From contig NZ_CP059162.1 in NCBI RefSeq assembly GCF_013466605.1, forward strand, positions 310,001 to 374,000: a stretch of DNA of 64,000 nucleotides. The letters run 5' to 3'. Within the stretch, counting starts at the first letter, position 1. Every line of letters starts with the position of its first letter. Origin of the DNA: Pseudomonas chlororaphis subsp. aurantiaca. GTDB lineage: Bacteria > Pseudomonadota > Gammaproteobacteria > Pseudomonadales > Pseudomonadaceae. The translations under genes and the position numbers were made by a program. A model generated the notes under the pieces. That model worked only from the letters and a program-made list of their open reading frames with translations. It did no database searches and had not been told where the DNA came from. Shown one piece after another: positions 19,155-28,247 of the stretch.

Positions 19155-21154
19155 GTGCATCGTCCATTCCCGCCAGCGGCCTGATCCGCATGAATCCGCC
19201 GGTGTTCTACTTCGCCGCGAGCTTTATCCTGGCCTTCGGCCTGGTGGTCATTGCCCTGCCGGAACAAGCCGGCGCCTGGTTGCTGGCCGCGCAAAACTGG
19301 GCGGCCAATACGGTCGGCTGGTACTACATGCTGGCCATGACCCTGTACCTGATCTTCGTGGTGGTCACCGCCTTGTCCGGCTACGGCAAGATCAAGCTCG
19401 GTGCCGACCACGACGAACCCGAATTCAGTTACCTGTCCTGGGCCGGCATGCTGTTCGCCGCGGGGATCAGCATCACGCTGTTTTTCTTCTGCGTCTCGGA
19501 ACCTTTGACCCATATGCTGCAACCGCCCCAGGGAGAGGCCGGGACCGCGGACGCGGCGCGCCAGGCGATGCAGATTCTCTTCCTGCACTGGGGCCTGCAC
19601 GGCTGGGGCGTGTTCGCCTTCGTCGGCATGGCCCTGGCGTATTTCGCCTACCGGCATAACCTGCCGCTGGCCCTGCGTTCGGCGCTGTACCCGCTGATCG
19701 GCAAGCGCATCAACGGCCCCATCGGCTACGCGGTGGATGGCTTCGGCATCATCGCCACGGTGTTCGGCCTCGGCGCCGACATGGGCTTTGGCGTGCTGCA
19801 CCTCAACTCCGGCCTGGACTACCTGTTCGGCATCGCCCACACCCAGTGGGTCCAGGTGGGCCTGATCACTTTGATGATGGGCGCGGCGATCATTGTCGCG
19901 GTGTCCGGTGTCGACAAGGGCGTGCGGGTGATGTCCGACATCAACATGCTGCTGGCCTGCGCGCTGCTGCTGTTCGTGTTGTTCGCCGGCCCCACCCAGC
20001 ACCTGCTCAACACCCTGATCCAGAACCTCGGCGATTACCTCGGCGCCTTGCCGATGAAGAGTTTCGACCTCTACGCCTATGACGAGCCGAGCGACTGGCT
20101 GGGCGGCTGGACGGTCTTCTACTGGGCCTGGTGGATCGCATGGTCGCCGTTCGTGGGCCTGTTCATCGCGCGGATTTCCCGTGGCCGGACCATCCGCGAA
20201 TTCGTGTTCGGCGTACTGCTGATTCCCCTGGGCTTCACCCTGGCCTGGATGTCGATCTTCGGTAACAGTGCCATCGACCAGGTGCTCAACCACGGCATGA
20301 GCGCGCTGGGCATGTCGGCCATCGAGAACCCCTCGATGACTCTCTACCTGCTGCTGGAAACCTACCCCTGGAGCAAGACCGTCATCGCCGTGACGGTGTT
20401 CATCAGCTTCGTGTTCTTCGTCACTTCGGCCGACTCCGGCACCGTGGTGCTCTCGACCCTGTCGGCCAAGGGCGGCAATGCCGACGAAGACGGGCCGAAA
20501 TGGCTGCGGGTGTTCTGGGGCGCGATGACCGCGCTGGTCACCAGCGCGCTGCTGTTCGCCGGCAGCATCGACTCGCTGAAGTCGGCGGTGGTGCTGACCT
20601 CGCTGCCGTTCTCGATGATCCTGCTGCTGATGATGTGGGGGCTGCATAAGGCCTTCTACCTCGAATCGCAGAAGCAGATCGCCCAGTTACATTCGCTGGC
20701 ACCGGTGTCGTCGACCTCGCGTCGCGGCAAGGGCGGCTGGCGCCAGCGCCTGAGCCAGGCGGTGCATTTCCCATCACGCGACGAGGTGTATCGCTTCCTC
20801 GACCAGACGGTGCGCCCGGCCATTGAAGAAGTGACCGCGGTGTTCGTCGAGAAAGGCCTGAACGTGATCACCCAGCCGGACCCGGCCAACGACAACGTCA
20901 GCCTGGAAATCGGCCATGGCGACCAGCATCCGTTTGTCTATCAGGTACAGATGCGCGGCTACTTCACGCCGTCCTTCGCCCGTGGCGGCATGGGGCCCAA
21001 GGAGATGCGCAACCGGCGTTACTACCGGGCCGAGGTGCACCTGGCCGAGGGTAGCCAGGACTACGACCTGATGGGCTACAGCAAGGAGCAGATCATCAAC
21101 GACATCCTCGACCAGTACGAACGGCATATGCAGTTCCTGCACCTGGTGCGTTGA
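19151..21154 (+). CDS. betT: BCCT-family choline transporter BetT
   Basis: High-affinity choline uptake for glycine betaine synthesis and osmoprotection. It has 667 residues, about 12 membrane helices, and the BCCT signature GWTVFYWAWWIAWSPFVGLF (about residues 315-335), with the substrate-box tryptophans, then ARISRGRTIREF. A cytoplasmic C-terminal tail of about 170 residues (after AFYLESQKQ) is the length associated with osmosensing BetT. The first ATG has a weak ribosome site and overlaps a leader ORF stop. The BetI-like palindrome upstream supports choline rather than betaine or carnitine as substrate. Confidence 0.92.
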   Translation: MSASSIPASGLIRMNPPVFYFAASFILAFGLVVIALPEQAGAWLLAAQNWAANTVGWYYMLAMTLYLIFVVVTALSGYGKIKLGADHDEPEFSYLSWAGMLFAAGISITLFFFCVSEPLTHMLQPPQGEAGTADAARQAMQILFLHWGLHGWGVFAFVGMALAYFAYRHNLPLALRSALYPLIGKRINGPIGYAVDGFGIIATVFGLGADMGFGVLHLNSGLDYLFGIAHTQWVQVGLITLMMGAAIIVAVSGVDKGVRVMSDINMLLACALLLFVLFAGPTQHLLNTLIQNLGDYLGALPMKSFDLYAYDEPSDWLGGWTVFYWAWWIAWSPFVGLFIARISRGRTIREFVFGVLLIPLGFTLAWMSIFGNSAIDQVLNHGMSALGMSAIENPSMTLYLLLETYPWSKTVIAVTVFISFVFFVTSADSGTVVLSTLSAKGGNADEDGPKWLRVFWGAMTALVTSALLFAGSIDSLKSAVVLTSLPFSMILLLMMWGLHKAFYLESQKQIAQLHSLAPVSSTSRRGKGGWRQRLSQAVHFPSRDEVYRFLDQTVRPAIEEVTAVFVEKGLNVITQPDPANDNVSLEIGHGDQHPFVYQVQMRGYFTPSFARGGMGPKEMRNRRYYRAEVHLAEGSQDYDLMGYSKEQIINDILDQYERHMQFLHLVR

Positions 21155-21180
21155 TCGGGGGAAGACCGCAAAGCGCTATC

Positions 21181-21229
21181 GCGGGCAAGCCTCGCTCTTG
21201 AAGGGAATCGGGAGCGAGGCTTGCCCGCT
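21181..21229. terminator. REP-derived hairpin between convergent genes
   Basis: GCGGGCAAGCCTCGCTC and its exact reverse complement around a 15-nt loop, a family-A REP pair placed between the 3' ends of betT and the 85-residue membrane protein gene. It could terminate both; there is no U-tract. Confidence 0.6.
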
Positions 21230-21235
21230 GTCATT

Positions 21236-21493
21236 TCAGCCCTGGCTCAGCACCGTGAACAACACCAGCGCCGCCACCGGCACGCCGAATACCACACTGC
21301 CGACCGCCAGCTCCGTGCTCAGGGACTGGCCGGCATGGACCATCCCCACTGCGCCGTTGATCAACGTCAGCGCCAGCCACAGCACGACAAAACTGTAGGC
21401 CAGGGTCTGGCGGCCGAGGCCGATCTTTTCGCCGATGAACAGCATCAGCGCCAGGAGGACCAGGCCGAAGGAGGTGATGATCGCGGTGTGCAT
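21236..21493 (-). CDS. Small membrane protein, unknown function
   Basis: 85 residues with three hydrophobic segments (about 5-22, 30-50 and 62-82) and few charges. I do not recognise a family. It lies 52 nt after a DoxX gene on the same strand and probably ends the SDR-DoxX-85aa operon. The ATG at 21491-21493 is supported by the open frame and position only. Confidence 0.65.
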   Translation of the reverse strand: MHTAIITSFGLVLLALMLFIGEKIGLGRQTLAYSFVVLWLALTLINGAVGMVHAGQSLSTELAVGSVVFGVPVAALVLFTVLSQG

Positions 21494-21545
21494 GATGAAG
21501 TCCTCGCGGGCGGGATTCGGGGTTGGCCTAAAGGGCGATGGCGAT

Positions 21546-22034
21546 TCAAAGCTCCCGACCTAGAGTGTGGTCCAGGGAGTGGCGTCCTGCTCCGCGAAAC
21601 AGGATGTAGAACGACAAAAACGCCAGCAGCACCGGGTACTCCATGCCCCGGTCGATCCATGGCCAGGTGGGGCCTAGCAGGCCGGCGATGGTCAGCATCT
21701 GCACGCCCATCATGGCAGCGAGCAGGCGTGTCCCCAGGCCGAGGGCCAGGAGCAACCCACCGACGCTTTCCAGGAGCGCCACGAACAGCGCGATCAACGT
21801 CGGCGCCGGCAAATGCAGGACGTTCTGGATCAGGTTGATCGAGGCCGCCATCGGGTCGGCCATCGAGCCGTGGGCCTGGCCCAGCAATTTCGGCAGGCCG
21901 TGGGTGATCATGATCACGCCATAACAGGCCCGCAGCAGCGCATAGGCCAGGGGCTCGCCAATGCGGTACAGCGGGGCGAGGGCCGGGATCAGCGGGGTAT
22001 TGCATGGGACGGGCGAGTCGGTGGTCGGGCGCAT
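21546..22034 (-). CDS. DoxX-family membrane protein
   Basis: 162-residue inner-membrane protein with four predicted helices. GVIMITHGLPKLLGQ (about residues 39-53) and the ALLESVGGLLLALGLGTRL segment are typical of DoxX/DoxD relatives. These proteins often accompany oxidoreductases and thiol or quinone chemistry, but this subgroup has no settled function. It lies between an SDR gene and a small membrane protein gene, all reading leftward. Confidence 0.8.
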   Translation of the reverse strand: MRPTTDSPVPCNTPLIPALAPLYRIGEPLAYALLRACYGVIMITHGLPKLLGQAHGSMADPMAASINLIQNVLHLPAPTLIALFVALLESVGGLLLALGLGTRLLAAMMGVQMLTIAGLLGPTWPWIDRGMEYPVLLAFLSFYILFRGAGRHSLDHTLGREL

Positions 22035-22074
22035 GGGGGGGGCTCCGCGGATAGGCCATTGGAAATCAGGCGGC

Positions 22075-22815
22075 TCAGGCGAGGCCGCCGTTGGCGCGCA
22101 GGATCTGCCCGTTGACCCAGGCGGCTGCCGGGCCGATCAGGAAGGCGATGACGTTGGCGATGTCTTCCGGCTGGCCGAGGCGCTCCAGGGGCGGCATCTT
22201 GGCGAAGTTCTGGATCTGTTCTTCGTTCTTGCCGTGCAGGAACAGTTCGGTGGCCACCGGGCCGGGGGCGACAGCGTTGACGGTGATGTTGCGACCGCGC
22301 AGTTCCTTGGCGAACACCTGGGTCAGGGACTCCACCGCCGCCTTGCTGGCGATGTACACCGCGTAACCCGGCAGGTTGAGGCCGACGGTGCTGCTGGAGA
22401 AGTTGACGATGCGCCCGCCGGCGTTCAGGCGGCTGGCGGCCTCGCGCAGGGTATTGAAGGTGCCGCGGGTATTGATGGCGAAGGTCTGCTCGAACAGCTC
22501 GTCGCTGTGCTGCGCCAGCGGCAGGACCTTGAGGATGCCGGCGTTGTTGATCAGCACGTCGACCTTGCCCAGTTGGGTTTCGGTCTCGTCGAACAAGCGG
22601 CGCACGTCATCGGCATTGGCCACGTCGGCCTTGACCGCTATGGCCCGGTGGCCGGCCTGGCGCAGTTCCACCACCAGGGCCGAGGCTTCGGTGGCGCTGC
22701 TGGCGTAGTTGATGGCGACGGCAAAACCTTCGCTGGCCAGTTGTCTGGCGATAACCGCGCCGATGCCGCGGGAGGCGCCGGTCACGATGGCAACTTTCGA
22801 AGTCTGGGTAGTCAT
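22075..22815 (-). CDS. Short-chain dehydrogenase/reductase
   Basis: NAD(P)-dependent SDR of 246 residues. The cofactor motif TGASRGIG is at residues 12-19, LINNAG about 90, catalytic Ser in NFSSSTVG, and YxxxK as YIASK (about 155-159). The Arg in the first loop (GASRGIG) suits NADP(H). The start at 22813-22815 gives the usual short N-terminus. It is divergent from a LysR-type regulator gene 128 nt away that probably controls it; substrate unknown. Confidence 0.88.
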   Translation of the reverse strand: MTTQTSKVAIVTGASRGIGAVIARQLASEGFAVAINYASSATEASALVVELRQAGHRAIAVKADVANADDVRRLFDETETQLGKVDVLINNAGILKVLPLAQHSDELFEQTFAINTRGTFNTLREAASRLNAGGRIVNFSSSTVGLNLPGYAVYIASKAAVESLTQVFAKELRGRNITVNAVAPGPVATELFLHGKNEEQIQNFAKMPPLERLGQPEDIANVIAFLIGPAAAWVNGQILRANGGLA

Positions 22816-22943
22816 GGCGAATTTCCTTCTGGGAACGGTTGGGTGTGAAAGCAGGTTCACATGGTTGTCCAGAGTGATAAATGCGCCAGAGTTGGCTTGA
22901 CTGTTCAATAATCGCCAACAATCAACCGCCCTGGGAGCCAGTC

Positions 22944-23834
22944 GTGGATCAAGTCAAAGCGATGAAAGTGTTCGTGCGGATCTACGAGCGCAGCAGCTTC
23001 ACCCTGGCCGCCGACGACCTGAACCTGCCGCGCGCGACCCTGACCCATACTCTCAACCAGTTCGAAGCCTGGCTCGGTACCCGCCTGCTGGAGCGCAGCA
23101 CCCGCCGTGTGCGCCCGACCCTCGACGGCGAGGCCTATTACCTGCGCTGCGTACAGTTGCTGGCGGAGTTGGAGGAGGCCGAACTGGCGTTTCGCACGGT
23201 GGCGCCGAAAGGGCGCTTGCGGGTCGACCTGCATGGCACCCTGGCCAAGTACTTCGTGATTCCGGCCTTGCCCGAATTCATGGCGCGCTATCCGGAGATC
23301 GAGCTGTCCATCAGCGAGGCCGATCGTTTTGTCGACCTGATCGCCGAAGGCGTGGACTGCGTGCTGCGCGCCGGCACCCTGGGCGACTCGTCGCTGATCG
23401 GCCGGCGCGTGGCCAGCCTGCAGCAGATCACCTGTGCCAGCCCGGCGTACCTGCGCAAATACGGCGAGCCGAAGAGCCTCGACGAGCTGTCGTGGCACCG
23501 TGCGGTGAACTACGTCTCGCGGACCACGGCCAAGCTGTTCCCCTTCGAGTTCATGGTCGATGGCGAACTGCGGGAAGTCGCCATCGAGGGCGCGCTGTCG
23601 GTGTTCGGCGCCGAGATCTACGCCGCCTCGGCCGTGGCCGGGCTGGGCATCATCCAGTGCCCGCGCTACCGCATGGCGCAGCAGATTTCCCAGGGGCTGG
23701 TGCAGGCAATCCTCACCGATACGCCGCCACCGCCCATGCCGGTCTCCGTGCTGTACCCGCACAACCGCCAGATGTCGCCACGGGTGCGGGTGTTCGTCGA
23801 CTGGCTGGCGGAGGTTTTCGCCAGGGCGGTCTGA
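22944..23834 (+). CDS. LysR-type transcriptional regulator
   Basis: 296-residue regulator with N-terminal winged helix-turn-helix (VFVRIYERSSFTLAADDLNL) and a C-terminal periplasmic-binding-like effector domain (about 90-290). GTG start at 22944, 6 nt after GGGAG. It belongs to the CrgA-like subgroup by its N-terminus (AMKVFVRIYE). The divergent arrangement with the SDR gene points to that operon as target. A TAAATGCGCCAG-like patch in the shared 128 nt may be its site but no clear T-N11-A dyad stands out. Confidence 0.87.
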   Translation: MDQVKAMKVFVRIYERSSFTLAADDLNLPRATLTHTLNQFEAWLGTRLLERSTRRVRPTLDGEAYYLRCVQLLAELEEAELAFRTVAPKGRLRVDLHGTLAKYFVIPALPEFMARYPEIELSISEADRFVDLIAEGVDCVLRAGTLGDSSLIGRRVASLQQITCASPAYLRKYGEPKSLDELSWHRAVNYVSRTTAKLFPFEFMVDGELREVAIEGALSVFGAEIYAASAVAGLGIIQCPRYRMAQQISQGLVQAILTDTPPPPMPVSVLYPHNRQMSPRVRVFVDWLAEVFARAV

Positions 23835-23958
23835 GCATTGCCAGGGCGATGCCGGTCATCGCTGCTTTCTGTATTGATTGTCTTGATGTGTATAGTGTGT
23901 ATTGTTCGCCTTTGGCTGTGTACGGTGGCTTTTCGGGACGTATCGAAAGGACACGGCA

Positions 23959-24136
23959 ATGCGCAGTCGGGAACTGATCGGGATGATCGAGGAGGACGGG
24001 TGGTATCTGATCGCGGTCAAAGGCAGTCATCACCAAGCATCTGCACAAGCCGGGGCGGACCACTATCCCTCACCCGGATGCGGATCTGCCCAGGGGCACG
24101 ATCCACAGCATCTTGAAACAGGCGGGCCTGAAATGA
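23959..24136 (+). pseudogene. hicA: hicA toxin gene, frameshifted
   Basis: The first 26 codons read as a normal HicA mRNA interferase (MRSRELIGMIEEDGWYLIAV, then KGSHHQ with the active-site His). At 24034-24038 the frame is lost. The rest of HicA continues one frame over: KHLHKPGRTTIPHPDADLPR, then GTIHSILKQAGLK and TGA at 24134-24136. Family spacing expects an aromatic residue plus Lys between HHQ and KHLH, so about 5 nt are missing, consistent with slippage between two CAA repeats. The toxin should be inactive unless the sequence has an error here. The intact hicB follows 29 nt later. Confidence 0.8.
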
Positions 24137-24165
24137 GGCCGGCCTTGAACGAAGAGGTCAACGAG

Positions 24166-24567
24166 ATGAAATTCCCGGTCGTGCTGCACAAGGATGCCGA
24201 CTCCGGATATGGAGTGATCGTCCCCGATGTGCCGGGCTGTTTTTCCGCCGGTCATACCGCCGCGCAAGCCTTCGAGAATGTGAAAGAGGCCCTGTCGCTG
24301 CATTACGAAGGCCTGGTCGCCGATGGTGAGCCGCTGCCCCTGGTGCATGAGGTCGACGTGCATATCGACAATCCCGATTACGCCGGTGGCGTGTGGGGGG
24401 TGATCGAGTTCGACATCACGCCTTACTTCGGCAAGGCGGTGCGTTTCAATGCGACGTTGCCGGAGCAACTGTTGGAGCGCATCGACCAGACGGTGAAGCG
24501 CGACCAGCGCTACCGTTCGCGCTCGGGTTTTCTCGCGGCAGCGGCATTGCGCGAACTCTCCGCCTAG
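24166..24567 (+). CDS. hicB: HicB antitoxin
   Basis: 133 residues. The N-terminal HicB-type partial RNase-H fold reads MKFPVVLHKDADSGYGVIVP and DVPGCFSAGHTAAQAFENVK; the C-terminal part (about 90-133) ends in a ribbon-helix-helix-like DNA-binding segment (ATLPEQLLERIDQTVKRD, RSRSGFLAAAALREL). GAGG lies 8 nt before ATG 24166. It is intact although its toxin partner is broken, making it an orphan antitoxin that may still bind its own promoter or neutralise HicA from elsewhere. Confidence 0.88.
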   Translation: MKFPVVLHKDADSGYGVIVPDVPGCFSAGHTAAQAFENVKEALSLHYEGLVADGEPLPLVHEVDVHIDNPDYAGGVWGVIEFDITPYFGKAVRFNATLPEQLLERIDQTVKRDQRYRSRSGFLAAAALRELSA

Positions 24568-25153
24568 GCATTGCCCGTCCCCATGGTTCTCATGGGGGCA
24601 TGCCTGGCATCTGCCCCTCGGCAATTTTCTTGTACCGCCCAGGCTTGGGAACCTTCGGTTCGGCCCGGCAGGGCAGTGTTTTACCGTCTATAAACAACTG
24701 ATGCAGCGCCTTGTTCGATGCCGTATTCCTGGTTTTTCAGGCAGCGCCGGCAGCGACAGGGCCCTGTGTTTCCAGGGTTTTCCCCCGTATTCCCACCTTC
24801 AGCCAGCGTTGCCATTAGCCGGGAATTTGTTTCGATTGAGACTGCCTCTGAGCGACGATTTCGTACTGTGCTACGTGGTACGTAATAAAGAATTCTCATC
24901 GTCATGTTTTCCCTTCGGTTTTTTCTGGTCATTCCACTTCGGCAGCGGGCTCTCCACTGCCGTGTCCGGGTGTCCGTCAGCAGGCACCGGATCGTTTCAG
25001 TCATTCACCTATCTGAAGTGGCCGCGATCTCGCCTGGGCGTATGCTGGGCGCCTTTCAGGCGTTCCGCTGATTCAGATATTGCGAGGGCGCTTGCCCTGC
25101 ACCAATGTGCATGTGCTTAAACCTGGGTGTTCAGGATCAATAGAGAGGATTCG
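24568..25153. other. 586-nt stretch without a recognisable gene
   Basis: Base composition is visibly less GC-rich than the flanks, with runs such as AATAAAGAATTCTCATCGTC. Open frames exist on both strands: 139 codons on + from 24701, and 107 codons on - over 24681-25004 with a Cys/Arg-rich patch near its end. Neither has a clear ribosome site or family resemblance. A third minus-strand frame (24598-24740) ends in a basic, Pro-rich string KVPKPGRYKK. The stretch starts right after hicB and may be a decayed mobile or defence insert. Confidence 0.5.
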
Positions 25154-26191
25154 ATGACTTACCTTGCTGCCGAAAACCGCTACGACTCCATTCCCTACCG
25201 CCGCGTCGGACGCAGCGGCCTGGTGCTGCCGGCGCTGTCCCTGGGCCTGTGGCACAACTTCGGCGACAGCACGCCGATCGATACCCAGCGTTCGTTGTTG
25301 CGCACCGCCTTTGACCTGGGCATCAACCACTTCGATCTGGCCAACAACTACGGCCCGCCTTATGGCAGCGCCGAGATCAACTTCGGCCGCCTGCTACGGG
25401 AAGACTTCAAGCCGTATCGCGACGAGTTGATCATCTCCAGCAAGGCTGGCTGGGACATGTGGCCCGGTCCCTATGGCCAGGGCGGCGGCTCGCGCAAGTA
25501 CGTGCTGGCCAGCCTCGACCAGAGCCTGCAGCGCCTGGGCCTCGACTATGTGGATATCTTCTATTCCCACCGCTTCGACCCGGACACCCCGCTGGAAGAA
25601 ACCGCCAGCGCCCTGGCCACCGCGGTGCAGCAGGGCAAGGCGCTGTACATCGGCATCTCGTCCTATTCGGGGGTGAAAACCCGCGAGATCGCGGCCTTGC
25701 TCAAGGAGTGGAAAGTGCCGCTGCTGATCCACCAGCCAGCCTATAACCTGCTCAACCGCTGGGTGGAAAAAGACCTGTTGGACACTACCGACGAACTCGG
25801 CGCCGGGGTGATCGCCTTCACGCCATTGGCCCAGGGCCTGCTGACCGACAAGTACCTCAATGGCATTCCAGAAGACGCGCGAGTCAATCGCCCGGGCGGT
25901 GGTTCGCTGCAAGCCGCGCACCTGTCCGAAGCCAACCTCGCCCATGTGCGCGCCCTCAACGAAATCGCCAAGCGTCGCGGCCAGAGCCTGGCGCAACTGG
26001 CCCTGGCCTGGACCTTGCGCGACCCCCGGGTGACCTCGGCCCTGATCGGCGCCAGCCGTCCGGAGCAGATCGTCGAGAACGTCGGCGCATTGCAGGGCCT
26101 GAGTTTCAGCGCGGAAGAACTGGCGGAGATCGATCGTTTCGCCCGGGAAGGCGGGATCAATCTGTGGGAGAAACCTTCAACCGCCGAATAA
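25154..26191 (+). CDS. Aldo/keto reductase, YghZ/Gpr type
   Basis: NADPH-dependent reductase of 345 residues, the length of E. coli YghZ (L-glyceraldehyde 3-phosphate/methylglyoxal reductase). The catalytic tetrad can be placed: Asp and Tyr in NHFDLANNYGPPYG, Lys in ISSKAGWDMW and His in YSHRFDPDTP. The C-terminal cofactor loop is LIGASRPEQIVENV. GAGAGGA precedes ATG 25154. It stands alone after the anonymous stretch; the likely role is removal of methylglyoxal-type aldehydes, by homology. Confidence 0.9.
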   Translation: MTYLAAENRYDSIPYRRVGRSGLVLPALSLGLWHNFGDSTPIDTQRSLLRTAFDLGINHFDLANNYGPPYGSAEINFGRLLREDFKPYRDELIISSKAGWDMWPGPYGQGGGSRKYVLASLDQSLQRLGLDYVDIFYSHRFDPDTPLEETASALATAVQQGKALYIGISSYSGVKTREIAALLKEWKVPLLIHQPAYNLLNRWVEKDLLDTTDELGAGVIAFTPLAQGLLTDKYLNGIPEDARVNRPGGGSLQAAHLSEANLAHVRALNEIAKRRGQSLAQLALAWTLRDPRVTSALIGASRPEQIVENVGALQGLSFSAEELAEIDRFAREGGINLWEKPSTAE

Positions 26192-26223
26192 ACCTGTTGT
26201 CATGCTGTAAGGCTGCCGCGGCT

Positions 26224-26307
26224 TCTGTAGGAACCAGGCTTGCCGGCGATCGAGGCGGTGTGTTGTGTCAGGCATACCGCTATCGCGAGCAAGCATCGCT
26301 CCTACAG
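26224..26307. repeat. REP pair, family A (degenerate)
   Basis: CTGTAGGAACCAGGCTTGCCGGCGATCG-type left arm and an inverted right arm ending GAGCAAGCATCGCTCCTACAG. It lies after the aldo/keto reductase and before the convergent tauD 3' end. Confidence 0.7.
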
Positions 26308-26448
26308 GTAACTTGCCTCGATCTGGGGGAGGGCGGAATAAGGCTGGTCATGAGAGGCACCTCTCGACTCGCAAAAAAACGAGACGCTATCATCGGCGGC
26401 CCTGATCTGGGCCACCCTTGGTTTTATTCAGATTTCTCCCAAGCAGAC

Positions 26449-27288
26449 TCAACGAAAAAACGGCACATCCCCGAGAATCGTCGCGCGGTGCATCACGCGG
26501 CGTTGCGGGCGGTAGTCGTCGACGGCGTAGTGCTGAGTCACGCGGTTGTCCCAGAAGGCCACGTCGTGGGTCTGCCAGCGCCAGCGGATGGTGAATTCCG
26601 GGCGGGTGGCGTGGGCGAACAGCAGTTTCAGGATGACCTCGCTTTCGCTGTCCGACAGCTCATTGATCCTGGTCGTGAAGCCTTCGTTGACGAACAGCGA
26701 CATGCGCCCGCTGACCGGGTGGGTGCGGATCACCGGGTGCGACAGCGGCGGGTTTTTCCGCTTGGCTTCTTCCCAGCGTGCCAGGTCCTCCGGGGTATTG
26801 CCGAAGCGCTCCAGGGGGAATGACTTGATGAACTCGTGAGTCGCGGTCAGGCCCTGCAGCAGCTTCTTCAGCGGCTCCGAGAGCGCCTCATAGGCCGCGA
26901 TGCCGCTGGCCCACAGGGTGTCGCCACCGTATGCCGGTAGCAGCTTGGCACTGAGCACGGCACCCAGGGCCGGGGTCGGCAGGAAGGTCACGTCGGTGTG
27001 CCAGATAGCGTTGTCGCGCACGTCGGTTTCCGCGGTGTCGAGGATCAGCACTTCCGGCTGTTCCGGCACGTTGGGGTAGATCGGATGGATATGCAGGTCG
27101 CCAAAGTTCGCCGCGAAGCGCGCCTGCTGCTGCGGGTCGATCGGCTGGTCGCGGAAGAACAGCACCTGATGCAGCAGCAGCGCCTGCTCGATGGCATCGC
27201 GCTGTTCGCTGGCCAATGGCTGGCTGATGTCGACGCCACTGATCTGGGCGCCCAGGGCGGAGCTTAAAGGGGTGATGGTCAGGCTCAT
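26449..27288 (-). CDS. tauD: Taurine dioxygenase
   Basis: Fe(II)/2-oxoglutarate dioxygenase (279 residues) that releases sulfite from taurine in the cytoplasm. The metal triad is visible as His97 and Asp99 in WHTDVTF and His253 in TQHYAVDD; Arg268 in RRVMHRATI is placed to bind 2-oxoglutarate. It is the last gene of tauABCD but is parted from tauC by a REP pair plus a short tandem repeat, which may lower or decouple its expression. Confidence 0.92.
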   Translation of the reverse strand: MSLTITPLSSALGAQISGVDISQPLASEQRDAIEQALLLHQVLFFRDQPIDPQQQARFAANFGDLHIHPIYPNVPEQPEVLILDTAETDVRDNAIWHTDVTFLPTPALGAVLSAKLLPAYGGDTLWASGIAAYEALSEPLKKLLQGLTATHEFIKSFPLERFGNTPEDLARWEEAKRKNPPLSHPVIRTHPVSGRMSLFVNEGFTTRINELSDSESEVILKLLFAHATRPEFTIRWRWQTHDVAFWDNRVTQHYAVDDYRPQRRVMHRATILGDVPFFR

Positions 27289-27306
27289 GTCGTTCTCGAA
27301 TTCGGG

Positions 27307-27432
27307 TGTAGCCGCTGCCGAGCGGAGCGAAGTTGCGATCGCCTGCGAAGCAGGCGTGGGCTTGCGAGCGCTTTGCGCTCGATCGCAGCCTCGCCAAGGC
27401 TCGGCAGCGGCTACAGGGCTACAGGGCTACAG
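27307..27432. repeat. REP pair, family B, with 3x GGCTACAG tandem repeat
   Basis: A REP palindrome between tauC and tauD whose right end runs into three perfect 8-bp copies of GGCTACAG (27409-27432). It could be the footprint of REP insertion or slippage. It interrupts an operon whose other junctions are overlapping or close. Confidence 0.85.
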
Positions 27433-27440
27433 GATTGACC

Positions 27441-28247
27441 TTAATGGGCCTGGCCATGCCAGGGCACCAGCTTGCGCTGCAGGGCGCGCAGGCCCATTTC
27501 CATGGCGAAGGCGATCAGGGCGATGACCAGGATCCCCAGCACTACCACATCGGTGACCAGGAACTGCGCGGCGGACTGCACCATGAACCCCAGGCCGCTG
27601 GTGGCGGCGATCAGTTCGGCGGCGACCAGGGTCGACCAGCCCACCCCGAGACCGATGCGCACGCCGGTGAGGATGTCCGGCAGGGCGCTGGGCAGGATCA
27701 CATGGCGAATCAGCTGGGCCCGGGTCGGGTCCACGGTGCGCACGCCGGTGGCGGTGGCGATGGCGATCGGGGCGAAGATCGCCAGGTAGATCAGCAGCAC
27801 CTTGGACAGCTCGCCGATGCCGCACCAGATGACGATCAGCGGCAGGTAGGCCAGGGGTGGAATTGGCCGGTAGAACTCGATCAGCGGGTCCAGCACGCCA
27901 CGGGCGATACGGTTGTGGCCGATGGCGATGCCCACCGGGATCGCAGTCAGTACGGCAAAGCCCAGGGCCAGGCCGATGCGTCCGAGACTCGCGCCCAGGT
28001 GCTGCCACAGGGTGGAGTCCATGTAGCCGCTGGTCACCAGCAGCCAGCCCTTTTGCAGCACGGCGGAAGGTGGCGGCAGGAACAGCGGCTCGATCAGGCC
28101 GCTGGCCGTCACCGCCCACCACAGGGCGAGCAGCACCACCAGGGTCAGCACGCTGATCCAGCGAGTGCTCAGGCTGCGGCGCAGGGGCGCGGCGGTGTGC
28201 GGGGTAGTGGCTTTGGTCGTGGTGGCCGGGAGGTCGTAGCTGTTCAT
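27441..28247 (-). CDS. tauC: Taurine ABC transporter permease
   Basis: 268-residue permease of the nitrate/sulfonate/taurine family with six predicted helices. The N-terminal helix begins around residue 30 after a Thr-rich tail. Conserved stretches are [18 protein letters not shown] (about 123-140) and the EAA loop around [20 protein letters not shown]. Its ATG overlaps the tauB stop by 4 nt. Confidence 0.92.
   Translation of the reverse strand: MNSYDLPATTTKATTPHTAAPLRRSLSTRWISVLTLVVLLALWWAVTASGLIEPLFLPPPSAVLQKGWLLVTSGYMDSTLWQHLGASLGRIGLALGFAVLTAIPVGIAIGHNRIARGVLDPLIEFYRPIPPLAYLPLIVIWCGIGELSKVLLIYLAIFAPIAIATATGVRTVDPTRAQLIRHVILPSALPDILTGVRIGLGVGWSTLVAAELIAATSGLGFMVQSAAQFLVTDVVVLGILVIALIAFAMEMGLRALQRKLVPWHGQAH

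Noticed and set aside
24681..25120. 107-codon minus and 139-codon plus frames in the anonymous stretch
   Set aside because: No convincing ribosome site, no recognisable family, low-complexity Cys/Arg or Ser/Phe composition, and mutually overlapping; described as a region instead of as genes.
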